A stretch of DNA of 64,000 nucleotides from Spinacia oleracea (Eukaryota; Streptophyta; Magnoliopsida; Caryophyllales; Amaranthaceae): contig NC_079487.1 of NCBI RefSeq assembly GCF_020520425.1, positions 131,772,385 to 131,836,384 on the forward strand. The letters are read 5' to 3'. Each line of letters begins with the position of its first letter. The stretch's first letter is position 1. Positions 40,801 through 53,900 of this stretch are shown one piece after another. Under the pieces are notes generated by a model. The model made no database searches and was not told the origin of the DNA. It saw nothing but the letters and a program-made list of their open reading frames with translations. The translations under genes were made by a program, and so were the position numbers.

Positions 40801-43696
40801 GCAATCATCTTATCACCCTAGGTTCCTATCTTTGAAGAGGGAAACTTCTCCCTCCTTTCTCCCTAATCGAAGGGCTACTTCTTGATCTCATAGCTAACTC
40901 CTCCCTCTTTTTTTGTATTTGTTGGTTGTCGCTCTGGGATAACAGTTGCGATAATATGACTTGGATCTTCATACATGATTTGAACCGAGAGATAGCATAA
41001 CACATTCCTCACTGTGGCATATTCTTCTAAGCTCTCTCATATCACTCTTAAATCATCGAACCTTTTAATTCCTATATGGATGATAGAACTGCCTTCGATT
41101 TGTCTTCATTTATGCTACACATTTATTTCAATAGTGAATCTAAGAGCTGTGAGAACTGTATTTTCTTAACATCTCAAGATGGACTCTGTCTCAAGCTTGA
41201 TAATAGGTGTGTACATGCTACCCAACATGCCACAAGTCGGCAAGGTTGGTGAAGTTGCTGTTGTACATGAAAATTCTGTACAAATGATGTGTCTGCTTTC
41301 AATTGTGTTTGTGTATGACTGTATGTTGGAAGAGGTGCTTGTTTGATACTTAAACTCGTTAGTGGCCCGGGCGATGCTCCGGAGTGTTGGATATAGTTTG
41401 AGTTTTTTTTATTCATTTCAAATTCACTTATAAATTTCTTTATATATGCAGCTTAGAATAATATGAATTTCATTATAAATGCAGTTTAAGAATAAAATTG
41501 GTTAACCAACTGCCGTCAAACTAAAGTTTTGAGTAATTTACATTATTTTTGTAAAACTTTATTTTTCATACTACTTTACTTATAACTTATAATAATACGT
41601 TACCTTTGTATAATTGAGTTACAAAGTCGAAATATATTTTGGGGGAAAAACACATTTGATTAGCTAAAAGAAAGCGCAAAATTATTTTTTTCCTATTATT
41701 TTATCTGTTAATTTCATGGTTTATGTTTGATTTAAACAAATTTCTAGAAAATATATATGATTTCATTAGTAAATGAAATAAAGATCAAGAAAAAAAAGTT
41801 ACTCAAATACATAAATTTGGGCCTTAAGTTTTATACGTTCTTAAGAACGAGTTTTCTTTTTTCTTAATTGTTTTGGAGTCATTTGTTGTATCGTCGAAGT
41901 GATGGATAAAACTTTGCATTAACATATGAGAGGTCATGAGTTCGAGGATCGATAACAACATTTTCTTTGTGAGGACACAATAAACAATAATGTGTGCGTC
42001 TGACATGGCACAACGACGCCATGTCACTTGCCAAGTCATCACGACGAAGGGAGAGATGTCATGGATTGCCTTGTAGTTTTAGATTGTAGATCAATTTTAA
42101 TTTTTGCATGTATATTCTAAGTTTCTAACTCTTTACCTTTACACGGAGTTTTTAGTAGATGATTCTGGGAATATCATTTACTTAATCTTTTAAATGGTTC
42201 ATGTTTTAGATTTTACTTAGAGGTGCAAATGTAGATGAATTGAAGAAAGTGAAGCATGTGGTGCAATATGGAGTTTTTGCTGCGTATCACTTGGCTCTGG
42301 AGACATCTTTTCTTGCAGATGAAGGGGCTTCCTTACCTGAGCATCTATTTAACGAATCAATAGCTGTAGCACTTCCAAATAAATCCTTAAGTACTGAACG
42401 GTCTATTTCAACAGTACCCGGTGTTGCAGTTTCTGCACATGGAAAGCAAGAAAACTTTGGGAAGCCTGAAGTAATAAATGCTATTGCTACTGCCTTACTA
42501 AGCGGTACTGACATGCATAATTCAGAACTGACAAAGTCATTGTCTTTACCTTTAAGCACCATCATTCAAAATGCTGGATCTACGTTTAGCTGCAGTAGTT
42601 TCAATAGTAAACCGTCAAACTATATGTCTAAGCTTTGTTGTGATGGGGTTGCTTCTCAATCAGCAGCTGACAAGGAAATGCCTATAGGGGACTTTATGCA
42701 TCGAGATGCTTCTTCAGTTATTTATGATGAACTGTCACATGCTCACCCTAAAGAAGAGATTTCTGGCTCACCAGAGTCGAAGGAGCATGCATCTATTGCT
42801 GAGGATGCCTGTAATACTAACACTATTACTGGCTTAGTTGAGACAGAAGTTTCTGAGTCTATCTCTGGGCAACAAGATGCTAAAAGTATTATCCAAACCG
42901 AGCCTGAATCATCAGAAATGCAATTTCCTCCAACATCATCGGATGTTCAGAACATCTTAGTTTCCTTGTCATCACGATGTGTGTGGAAGGGGACAGTGTG
43001 TGAAAGGTCTCACTTGGTTAGGATCAAATACTATGGAAGTTTTGATAAACCTTTAGGCCGGTTTTTGCAAGATGATTTATTTGATCAGGTAAATTCACCT
43101 TTGCTTGCATGTGCATAAATCTTTGTTTATAATATTATTAGCAAAATCTGTAATGGGTTTCTCCTGTTTTCACCAGAGCTACAGGTGCCGGTCCTGTGAT
43201 ATGCCCTCTGATGCACATGTTCATTGTTACACTCATCGGCAAGGCACACTCACAATTTCAGTTAAGAAGTTACCAGAGATTCTTTTGACTGGAGAGAGAG
43301 AAGGAAAGATATGGATGTGGCACAGGTGTTTGCGTTGTCCAAGGATTAGTGGTTTCCCTCCTGCCACTCGGAGAGTTGTGATGTCAGATGCTGCATGGGG
43401 ATTGTCATTTGGGAAATTTTTAGAGCTTAGCTTTTCAAATCATGCAGCAGCAAGCAGGGTTGCTAGTTGTGGTCACTCTTTACACAGGGATTGTCTTCGA
43501 TTCTATGGGTATGTCATTAGTGCAGCAGAAAATAGTTGTATCCTTGTCTCTCTCTAGTTGTTGCTTACCATGAATGAGTATGAAAGAATGGTATTATTCT
43601 CATGAAGATGGTTGCCGATTCAACTAGACAAGTTTTGCCTCTTGCTCATAACTTTCCATAGAAATTGTTGTCCTGTTTGAAGTCGACCCACTCACT

Positions 43697-43783
<87 letters not shown>

Positions 43784-46700
43784 AGTGCATACCAGTCTAT
43801 TTTATTGTTATATGCATGCTTTTCTGGGTTCTTTATACATTATGTTATTGGATGCAAGACTCTAGCATATACGTTAGTCAGATTGGGATTTTGTTGGGGT
43901 TAGTTGAATTGGGTAAAATGAGCTCGATGAAATATTGATTTGGTCTGATCATGTATGGAATTTTTTAGTTCAGATCATATTTGTGTCTAATGTTGAGTAA
44001 CTTGTTATGAAAATCTAAAACATTATCCATCATATTGATTTTAGTTGGTTGGGTTAGTTAATTCAAGTTTGGGTCATATCAGGTACTTTGTTTGGTGACA
44101 GTTGTGTCTTGTTCCGCTAATTTGTTTTAGGTAATTGGATACAAATCAGTCATGCTAGGAGTAAGTGCAAGTGGGCAGCCTTGGTATGACAGGGAATTGA
44201 AGTTAAATATGTCTAGTCTTGGGTTCTCAACTTCTCATGATGTGGTTACCTCACAAATGATTTTTTTTAATGACTTATAATCTAGTCATCCCCAGAAATC
44301 ATCTAAGCAATTATGAGAGAGACAGGGAGAAACTAGTCATAGTCTTTCTTTATACTGAAAACTTACAAAGTATTATGAACTCTTTAAGAGTTTAAGCTTG
44401 GAGACATGATGGTCTCATGTTTATGTTGTTGAATTCTCCTCAATTCATGCAGAGACATAATTTACCAATTACTAAGGACGTTTTCTCTATTTTCTCTCCC
44501 GCCTTCGAAAAGATCACTTTATTATTACTATGTGGGGGCTACCTAGAATAATAAAATTCCTGAAAGGGGTAAAAATTTCAGGGGAAAAATTTCTGAGACT
44601 ATTTATTAGGGGAGCTAATTTCTGCTTTCATAAGTTTGGTATTATTATCTGGGCAAGTTTTTGGGTTGTTTCTGATGATAAAAAGACCTTTTATGTTATG
44701 TTAAGTTTTTGAAAACCCTAAAAAGCTCATCCTTTCCTTTACTGTCTTTCTCTTTCCTCCCCTGGAGCATATTTTCCTCTCCTCCTTTGCAGACTCCAAC
44801 TGCTGCGAATTACTATTAATCACAGGCACTGACCGTGCTGTCCTTTGCCTCATGCCGTCATCGGCGAAGGATTTCAACCATGGATTTCTTGCAGGGAAGA
44901 AAACGCTAGTGAAGAGCAAGTTTAAGTTGCTGACACCGAAACAGAAAAAAAGTTCCAGAATTATTACTCCCTAAATCTTTCCCTTCCAATATCCCCCACT
45001 CCAAGCAACCTCTAATTGTTCGTGCTTGGTTCCAGAAGTGAAAATATCTGAATTTCATGGAGGATGATAGCATGTTATTGATTGCATCTTGCACGCCAGG
45101 GACTTAGCCACAATATTATTTGCAGCTGCGTCCTAGACTGAAATTCTTATACGGAGTATCTTTTTCTTGACATGGCAATGGAAAGTTGTTTGATATCTAT
45201 CTGGTTATGGATATTTTCTTATTTGCCTTGGAAGTGAATAAACGCTGTTTCCTTGAAATAGGTTGTTTTTTAACGTTTGAAATTGATATGGTTATTTCAT
45301 TAGTTAATTTGAGTATCAGAGGCCATGAACTCATGTTTCTTTTAGTTAATAATTGTCAATATTCTGCAGATGTGGTAAAATGGTCGCTTGCTTCCGTTAT
45401 GCGTCAATCGATGTTTATTCAGTATACCTTCCACCTGCTAAAGTTGATTTTACCTATGGGGCTCAGGATTGGGTACAGAATGAAGCATATGAGGTACTAC
45501 TATTGTAAGATATTTCAGAGGTTTTGTCCCACAATTTCATATTATGGTACATTGAATATCTTTGCTTCAGGTTATTGAACGAGCAGATTCCTTGTTTTCT
45601 GAGGTGCAAAATGCCATCTGGCAAATTGCAGAAAAAAAGTATGGTGGATTGTGTCCTGGAACAATATCTTCTGAATCAAGTCTTGCAGAACTTGAAGTAC
45701 TTCTACAGAATGAGAAGACAGAGTTTGAGGTATTATATCCAGCATCATCTGAGTTTTCTCTTTTTTGTGGTATTTTGCAGAATCCTCTGGAAGTCATTAA
45801 AATCATATGTCTGACTATTACTGTCGTACATATGCGTTGGTTGCATCTTACAGTTAATTTCAGTAACAGTCGTCAATCTTGTCATATATTGGCAACTCTT
45901 ATCGAGTTCTATATCTTGCATTCATACATTGTGTGTTTGGGGGGGGGGGGGGGGATTTATTCTATGTGGCCTGCTTGCTTGTGTTTTTCTTGTGGTTAAT
46001 TTCTGCACAAGAGAATTCAAGGGCGTGCATGTCAATTACAGCAAAATTCCAATGTGTAACTGTTGTCGAATATGTTTTTTCTTTTGTGTGTGTTAGCTTT
46101 TAGTGAGACGATTAGTTTTTTCCAGGAAACGCGTCAAAGATTGTCTAACAAGGAGGTTCATCCATCTCAAGATATTCTGGAGATTAATCGATTAAGGAAG
46201 CAGCTGCTCTTCCGGTCTTTCTTGTGGGACCACCGCCTTGTTAATGCTGCCAAGGAAGGCAATCAAGATGGAGAAAAAGCTGTTCCTTGTGATTTCATGG
46301 GGATAGGCATTCTCACAAAATCAAACAATGCTGTTACAAATGGTGAAGCTCTCCCTGCGGACCAAAAAATTATTAGGAATTGTAATCTGGAAGGAGCTAG
46401 GACTTTTGTGAAACCACTAGATACAGCTTTTAAAACTAGAGCTAGTCCAGAACGTACTTATGACTTTGAAGACCAAGCTGATCCCTCCATTTGCACCGAG
46501 ACTGAGAATTATGTACCTCTTGACCCATTGGAGTGCGGATCTACTGTTCGAAGGGCAGTATCTGACAGTCAGTTTCTAAATCTGTCAGATACCCTTGATG
46601 CTGCCTGGACGGGTAATACTCAGCCGGGGGTTGGAATACCAAAAGAAAACAGCTTGATATTGACGGGGTCTGTTTCAGTGGATTCTTCATTGGCAGCTAT

Positions 46701-48552
46701 GGCAGAGAGGTTGGCACTGGAGATCCGAGCAGAAGAAATAGGTGTTCCCGCCAAGGCAACATCATTGGCAGCTATGGCAGAGAGGTTGGCACTGGAGATC
46801 CGAGCAGAAGAAATAGGTGTTCCCGCCAAGGCAACATCATCGTCTTCACCAATTGCATCTACCAACTCGAAAGGCTCAGATAGTGCTGAAGACAACATAA
46901 GCTGGTTGGGGATGCCTTTTCTCAATTTTTATCGCTCCTTGAATAATAACTTTCTTGGAAATGCTCAAAAGTTTGAGGCATTAGGTGGGTATAACTCCAT
47001 GTACATATCATCAGCTCGGGAGTTAGGTGGGGCCAAGTGGCTTCTGCCTGAAGGTCCGAATGAGACTATTATTCCAGTTTATGATGATGAGCCAACCAGT
47101 ATAATTTCTTATGCGTTGATATCACAGGATTATCACACTCAATTATCTGATGATGGGGAAAGACCAAAAGATATTGAGTCTGCATCTTCATTGCCACTGC
47201 AAGAATCAGCCAGCTATCATCATTTTGTTTCACATGATGACTCTTTAAACGAATCAAATAGAAGTCTTTCAATTGATGACATCATCTCATCCACATCGGT
47301 AGCACTCAGTCCCTTCATGTCCGATCCGCTTTTGTACACAAAGTCATTGCATATAAGAGTTACTTTTACTGTTAATGGCCCTGTAGATAAAATGAAATAT
47401 ACTGTTACTTGTTACTGTGGGAAGCATTTCGACGCCTTGAGGAAAATTTGTTGTTCATCTGAGCTGGATTTTGTTAGATCACTGAGTCGCTGTAAGAAAT
47501 GGGGAGCACAGGGTGGTAAAAGCAATGTCTTTTTCGCAAAAACTTTGGATGATAGGTTTATCATCAAACAGGTCACGAAAACAGAGCTTGAATCATTTAT
47601 AAAATTTGCTCCCGAGTACTTTAAGTATCTAATGGAAGCAATTGACACAAACAGCCCCACATGCTTAGCAAAAATTTTGGGTATCTATCAGGTATTTCTG
47701 ACCCTTTCAGATTGCTGTTGCATTTATTATGTTTCTTCAGACCTTTTTTTACCTGGGAAGAATGCATCTAAAACTTTTTATTCTAATAGAGTAATACTCC
47801 GTTACCAACATATCATTTGCTATTCTTTCCAGATTACCACAAAGAATCTCAAAGGAGGTAAGGAAACAAAGATGGATGTTTTGGTGATGGAGAATCTTTT
47901 GTTTAGAAGAAATGTGACAAAGCTTTATGATCTGAAAGGATCCTCAAGATCACGATACAATCCAGATTCCAGTGGGAGTAATAAGGTCCTTTTAGATCAA
48001 AACCTTATTGAAGCAATGCCTACCTCCCCAATTTTTGTTGGCAACAAGGCAAAGCGCTTATTGGAGAGAGCTGTGTGGAATGACACCAATTTTCTTGCTG
48101 TAAGTCCCTAATCAGATGTCCATTTTCAATTAGAAGGTTTGATTTTTTTTTAATCAAATGATGCTTGTAGATTACAGTATTGAGCTCATGTATATACTTG
48201 TTCTCACTATTAATAGTTTCTGTTGATGCAGTCTGTGGATGTAATGGATTATTCCTTATTGGTTGGAGTGGATAAAGAGAAGCATGAACTAGTTCTGGGG
48301 ATCATTGATTTTATGAGACAATATACTTGGGATAAACATTTGGAAACATGGGTCAAGGCTTCTGGCATTCTTGGCGGTCCAAAAAATGTATCTCCAACTG
48401 TCATTTCACCCAAGCAGTATAAGAAAAGGTTCCGGAAAGCCATGACTACATATTTTCTCATGGTCCCTGATACTTGGTCTCCGCCTACTATTATATCGTC
48501 AAGCCAGTCGCAAACCAGCCTTTGTGAAGAGAAACCTCAAGGTGGCTCGTGA
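37829..48552 (+). CDS. FAB1: 1-phosphatidylinositol-3-phosphate 5-kinase, FAB1A/B type (PIKfyve homologue)
   Basis: Coding exons are 37829-38421, 38907-39653, 39765-39918, 40016-40360, 42210-43088, 43177-43508, 45370-45493, 45571-45729, 46126-47691, 47833-48099 and 48232-48552. They sum to 5,487 bp (1,828 residues) in one frame with GT-AG introns. A FYVE zinc finger starts at WMPD (33-36) with RRHHCR at 54-59 and VRVCNYC. The Cpn60/TCP1-like domain comprises NLLSSFDTLLQQETDH to LERIARCTGAQIVPS. A Cys-rich CCR region follows (CRSCDMPSDAHVHCYTH, WMWHRCLRCPR). The C-terminal PIP kinase domain has FAKTLDDRFIIKQ, KLYDLKGSS, MDYSLLVGVD, IIDFMRQYTWDK and YKKRFRKAM. It converts PtdIns3P to PtdIns(3,5)P2 on endosomes and vacuoles. 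Plant FAB1A/B proteins with the FYVE domain act in vacuole and endosome dynamics. A 25-residue perfect tandem duplication is present in exon 9. Confidence 0.96.
40361..42209 (+). other. Large intron 4 of the FAB1-type gene
   Basis: 1,849 bp between GGTTTCACA|GTAAGT and TGTTTTAG|ATTTTA. No exon-like segment. At about 41361 the phrase GTGGCCCGGGCGATGCTCCGG resembles the hairpin of Helitron ends, but no CTAG follows it. Confidence 0.75.
43509..45369 (+). other. Large intron 6 of the FAB1-type gene
   Basis: 1,861 bp between TATGG|GTATGT and ATTCTGCAG|ATGTGG, holding the (TA)n tract at 43698-43776. No coding or clear transposon signal otherwise. Confidence 0.75.
43698..43776. repeat. (TA)n microsatellite in intron 6
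   Basis: About 39 TA units interrupted once by TTG near 43735. The open frame across it is a Tyr-Ile artefact of the repeat. Confidence 0.95.
45941..45954 (+). repeat. Poly(G) run in intron 8
   Basis: About 14 consecutive G residues lie in the intron between coding exons 8 and 9 (45730-46125). Such runs are prone to length errors in assemblies. Confidence 0.9.
46687..46836 (+). repeat. Perfect 75-bp tandem duplication within FAB1 exon 9
   Basis: Units 46687-46761 and 46762-46836 are identical, each starting TCATTGGCAGCTATGGCAG and encoding 25 residues beginning SLAAMAERLALEIRAEEIG. The frame is preserved. The unit lies in the linker between the CCR region and the kinase domain and is predicted to be helical and charged. 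Confidence 0.97.
47692..47832 (+). other. Intron 9 of the FAB1-type gene, open in frame
   Basis: The 141-bp intron between ATCAG|GTATTT and CTTTCCAG|ATTACC is a multiple of three and has no stop in the coding frame, so the frame reads through from exon 9 to exon 10. Retention would insert 47 mostly hydrophobic residues into the kinase domain. Conserved protein sequence on both sides (LGIYQ, then ITTKNLKGG) shows that the spliced form is the normal one. Confidence 0.85.
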
Positions 48553-50333
48553 ATCCATTGAAGTCTGTAAATTGGAATTTAGTAGGTCGAAAAAGGTAAC
48601 TTCAAGATAAAATCTCCACCATAGTTTTTCATTTACTTGATTCACCAAATTTTCCCGTATCTCATTTTTTTTTTTTTTTGTAGAGAAATTTGATTTTAGT
48701 CTTATTAGAAAGCTATAGATCATATTATTTGTGAAAAGAAGATGCATGAAAGAGGCAGACAGAAAATTTGAATGTCTCATGGGGGGTATATATTTTGATC
48801 GCCAACCCCATGTTGTATATTTTCCTTTTAGAAATTTTAACCCCCCTTTTTTTTGGGGTTCATTAGCATTACAAGCTGTAATTGAATTACACATTTTTTT
48901 GGGAAGTGTAAATTGTAAAGAGTTTCATATGATTAGTCTTGAAGTTTGATGAATGTATGGGGTTAATTACCGTTGTGTCATTGGTGCCATTGATGCATTT
49001 CCAAGTGTGTACGCACTTTTTAATGGTTGTTTTTGCCTTTCAAGTTGGGATTGTTAAGATGCTTAGATTCCATCCCTTATTCCATTGATAATTTGCTCCT
49101 AATTCTTATTTGGAATGAGAATTAACTAGATGTAGCATCCTAAATAATAGTTTATCTCACTTTTTCTTTCTTAACGAGGTATGATAGGTTAATCTCGAGA
49201 TATCCGTGGCTTCAGCCCGAAGGTGTCATGTACCTTCACTTCGTCCTACAGAAGGTCACTGATTAAAATTCAGTTAAATTTGTTATTTTGAATTTGGTTG
49301 TGTAAATTCATTGATGCCTTCTCACAGGGTCCTACAACAACAGTCTTGAGACGAGAATAGAAACCGCGACCATGAAGGTGAAACGTGGAAGGGATTGCCA
49401 TCACTTCTTGCTTGTACTTCGGTTGAAACAACCAACAAAGGTGCATTGTTTTGTTGAATATATGAAAAAATAAAATATGACTACTAAGTCTATAATTTTC
49501 CTGCATTCAAAACATTACAACAGAACCAGAAATTAACCAGCACTTAATTAGGCATGAATTGGCTCACGATGTGGGGAGATGATGTTCAACCTCAAAGGAG
49601 GAAATGCAGAAAGGTATTTTGAGTTTAATTCCATGCATTGACTTTGAAGATCAGATGCAGATTAGCAGGTTAACAGATCATGTAAATATTAGAAACTAGT
49701 AAGAGAGCTACAGAGGAAGAGTTGAAGCTTGTATTCTTGGCTCAATTGCTCAATTATACATGCAGGAAACAGAGCTAGTTGTAAAAAAGCTCTGATATGG
49801 ACATAGATGACTGATTGTACTAGAGTTGTAATCTATACTAATTCGACGAATTTCATCAATATATTGTAGATTTGTAGTTTAATATAAGGATGTCAATCGT
49901 TTTTTTTTTTGACAGTATCAAAGATACTCTGTTTTCTGCAGATCCTTAGTTTGACCATACTCTTGAAGTTCTGTCTAGATAAAATTTTGGTTACAATATT
50001 TTAGGTCTAAAAATGGAAAAGGGAAATACATACAGAAGTGATCATCCGTCTTCTGCGGAAAAAAAAAAATACAATAATATTCCCTACAGAAAATGCTGAT
50101 CATAAAGTGGATCCAATATAATGATCATATATTGAATAATAATTATATGGGTGTGGAAGTACTTCATTTACATCCTACACAAGTGGAAATTACATAGTTA
50201 AATTCTTTTAACTTAGCAAAAGTCTGGGTTTTATGTCACAAAAAAAAAAAAAAAAAGAGAAAACTAACAGAGGTCTCAAATTAAAAGACATTTATACAAA
50301 GTGATCACTACTATAGTGTTGTTTTGCATTTGG
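48553..50333. other. Convergent intergenic region
   Basis: It lies between the stop of the FAB1-type gene and the stop of the small gene on the opposite strand, so it should hold both 3' untranslated regions. Short A- and T-runs occur (48668-48682, 49900-49912 and 50241-50257). The small frame at 49270-49506 has no family signal. Confidence 0.5.
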
Positions 50334-50908
50334 TCAATGCAACGTATTGAATCCATTACAAGACTTGTTCCCTAACAAGGCGTTAGAGTTTGCAGTTTCT
50401 CCATCCAAAATCTGCAGCAATCTTTGCTGAAGACTGTCATGGATCTCGGCGTCATCCCTGTATAATTTCATCTGTCAGATCAGCTAATATCACATCACAA
50501 ACTACAAAATATTTTCAGAGAATTAACAAAGATGAACTTGCCTTGAAGGTAAGAGTGTTGAAGGATACTGTGGTTGTAGACGAGGACCCTCATCGAAACC
50601 TTCACATATAATCTCTCCTCTGTCATTTTTATAGCAAATTATACCTGCTGAATGATCTTCAAAAACCTGCAAATCAGCCAATTAAGTCTCAAATCAGAAA
50701 GTGAGATGGGAATGTAAAGATGGTGAGGAATCGAATGAAATGGAAATAATACCAGGTCTTTTATGCAGCATGTGATCTGAAATCTGGTTGTTTTCTTGAC
50801 AGGAAGCCCAGTTTTTCTAAGCATCACCATTCCAGAAAGAGGCTTTCTGAGGGGAGCAGATTGGTGAAATATGAAATGGGGTGAAAAGGAGCAACCTTGT
50901 ATAGCCAT
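50334..50908 (-). CDS. Small conserved-looking protein of unknown function, possibly plastid-targeted; GC-AG intron
   Basis: Minus-strand exons 50908-50753, 50666-50542 and 50457-50334 give 134 residues. Junctions are CTG|GTATTA to TTTGCAG|GTTTTT, and TCAAG|GCAAGT to TATACAG|GGATGA. The second is a textbook GC-AG intron and is phase-consistent. The N-terminal 50 residues are rich in Ser, Lys, Arg and hydrophobics with few acids, as in transit peptides. The central part is compact and acidic (VFEDHSAGIICYKNDRGEII, then CEGFDEGPRL). The last exon is a helix-like segment (DDAEIHDSLQQRLLQILDG). Clean phasing across three exons and a domain-like centre argue for a real gene. I do not recognise the family by name and assign no function. 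Confidence 0.72.
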
Positions 50909-53900
50909 TGATTCTTTTGTAGATCAGAAATAAGGGAGCACTATAACAAGATGAAACAGTATTACAGGACTACAGGCAGAAGCAGCAGAAATGGAAGAAG
51001 AAGAAGAATAAGAATGTTATGAGTGGGGTCTTTTATATTTCAAAAAACAAGGAACTCTTAATGTTTGAAGTTGAGGCAAATGCAACTCTTTTAGCTAGCT
51101 TAATATAACATTAAAAAACTAAACTAGTTTAATATATCAAATACTTACTACTATTATTATAAATTAAAATAACGCATTATATGATAGTTTTGCCAAACAA
51201 AGAACGCATTATAGAATGATGGAATCGTTAATAATTTGTCTAATCACTGTCCATCATGTTTGGTCAGAGGGCCCCATTCAGCTTATCTTCTAACTATTGC
51301 TGTTTGTGCAGATGAGAGCCATTTCATTATTTGGTAATACCACATCTTGTAGTTAATTGATTGGCCTTGCTCCTCCTTGAAATTTTTGAAAATAGATGTC
51401 CAGATGAACTCATCTACTAATATTTTAATCATTCAACTTTTGGACACACCCATAAGTCTAATTCTAGAAATAATTCCTTTTCTTTTAAAAAATAGCTTAG
51501 GTGTTCTTGTATAAGCTAATCAGTACACTGTTATCTATTTATCTTTCTTTAACTTGAAGGAAACCTTTATTTGATTCAATTTGTCATGTATTTGTTAGAT
51601 CTATATTTCTCTTGTAGATGTCGTATGACTCTTTATTAATGAATTAATTTTCCTTTAATTAAAAAACTTTCTTTGCCCGATTTCTCAAAAAAAGATAAAA
51701 TATTCAATTAGGTACGGAGTATTTCAAGGCATTCCTAGAGTATCAAATATTCACAAGGTAACTCCATTTCGGAACCTTAATGTTTGATTAACCTAGCCCG
51801 TTGGATCCCGGAGTAGGGATTTGCGGCCATTTATTTCTAGATTTAGCAGCCTTAAAATAAAAACAACTGTACATTGAAACACAGTTTGATAAAGCACTAA
51901 AAAGGAAATCTACTTGGAAGTAAATAGCTACTTGAGCATGTAAGTATGTTCTGTGAATTAAACAGGTATTTAGGAGTTTACGGTTACCTTGTGAATAACC
52001 TGGTTTTCCTGATAAACTAAACCCAACAACAACAATCAACACAACCACCACCCGAATGGATCCGCATTAACAGGGTAAAAGGTTTGAGACATGCATACTT
52101 TATAAATCTAAATTTTCTTATTTCAAACAATTGATCAAATTTTTTAAACAAAACTTTAAGTGGAAAAGTATTATGATCCACACTAAAATTACATGTTGAA
52201 GTCAGCTAGACTTGTAGTCTAGTACTAATAGACATTGCTGATCAATATCAATCCTCCTCCAATGACCTCTCTTCCACTTATAAGTTATCATATTAATTCT
52301 TCCTACATCTCAGAACTTATAGGTTATCAGAAATTGTTAGGCTTCAATAAGTAGATAAGCTATGCAAAGTCCTGCATATTCTTTAGGAATATTGTGTCAC
52401 CTTATATGTTGTATAAATTAATAATAAGGTGTTTGATCTCATGAAACAACATTTAAAAAGATAATATATTAGATTATCCTATGATTAACAAGGAGTTTTA
52501 GTATCTAATTATTTATGGAAAGCCAATACAAGGTTTTTTTTTAACTTGAATATTCGTACTACCATGGGGACCATGACAAATGAAAGGGGGTTTTTTTATT
52601 GCAAAAACAAAACATCTATTCATCTAAATAAATGAAATGGCAAGAAAGATCATTATTTTGCTGTGCAGAGTCCACCTCAGAAGGACAACTACTAAATTGA
52701 TCAAACTTTGATGTAAATTTTTTAGCAGTTAAGGTTTAGAAAAGAAAAGGTGTCTTGACTTACTAATTATCTAAAAATAGATAAAGAAAATAAAACTTTT
52801 ACAAAGTTACTTTAATCGACAACATAAGACACATTAGGTCTAACTAGTGAGTCACAAGGTGAATTTAAAGAGATACTTATAATACTTTATTGTCTTTTAT
52901 TTTGAAATATTAAACAATGATATTACGAAGTATATTAGATGGTGGTTAAGTAATGAAGTTCGTACTTTATATTTCAATGATTCCTATTAGAAATTTTTAT
53001 TTAATTTAATTGAGGGGCTAACATGGAAATGGAGTTTTGCACAAGAGGAGAGTGTCATGTGTCACATAGATTTTGTAGAAGATAAAAAAATTATCAGGAT
53101 ATTCAAGAAATAATTTTCATCGTTTGGGGTGGTGCCTGAGTGGCCATGATTGCTAATTGCCTAATACTATAATCTTTGTGTTACCAATTAACACAGTCAC
53201 TTCGATAATATTATTACTAGCACAACAGTAGAATTGACTTATGACAAACAATGTGTTGTCAAATGTGTGGCATAAGTTCATTCATTCCCACTTATTATAA
53301 CTATCGTCAACTATACTATCATTATCAACCACAACATTTACAATTTCTTAAATGTTAAATTTCCTTATCTTGTTGATTGGGGGCTATATTTGTATAGAAC
53401 AAGTCTAACTCTTTCGGAAAAGAAAAAAGAGACTGTATTCGTTTAAAATAAGCCTGAAATTCTTTCAGAATTAGCCACAAATCTTCTTTGGATACGATCA
53501 GCAAGACCAAATGAAAGCCTATTCATTATTTAAAAATATAGAAAAGAAAAAGATAAACTTTCAATTGAATAGTCACAGGAAACTATATGGTGATCACGGT
53601 AAACATTACTTTCCAACTAGAACACTAGACCACCATTTGTGAAATCAAAAAATGCATCTTCTTCTTCTTAAGTTCATTGGCAATAAGAATAAGAGTTACC
53701 TCAGCTGAGTTTGCTGTTATAGGTCCACCAAGTAGTGTCTTTAAGTTTTAGAGAAACCACAAACTATCCAAGCAGAACTTCCTGCGAGAAGAACACTTTT
53801 ATAAGACCATGGAAAAGTTCAGTCTCTAACCTGTAACTATTCGAAACTGCAAAGATAGGGAAGATAATGACACCAAAATTGATGCCAATGCATAATAACG

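Noticed and set aside
41355-41400. Helitron 3' end in FAB1 intron 4
   Set aside because: A GGCCCGGGCGATGCTCCGG hairpin-like word is present, but there is no CTAG and no matching 5' end.
43696-43938. Tyr-Ile repeat protein
   Set aside because: Translation of the (TA)n microsatellite within intron 6.
50390-50611. 73-residue plus-strand frame
   Set aside because: It runs antisense over exons 2 and 3 of the small minus-strand gene, which has consistent splice phasing.
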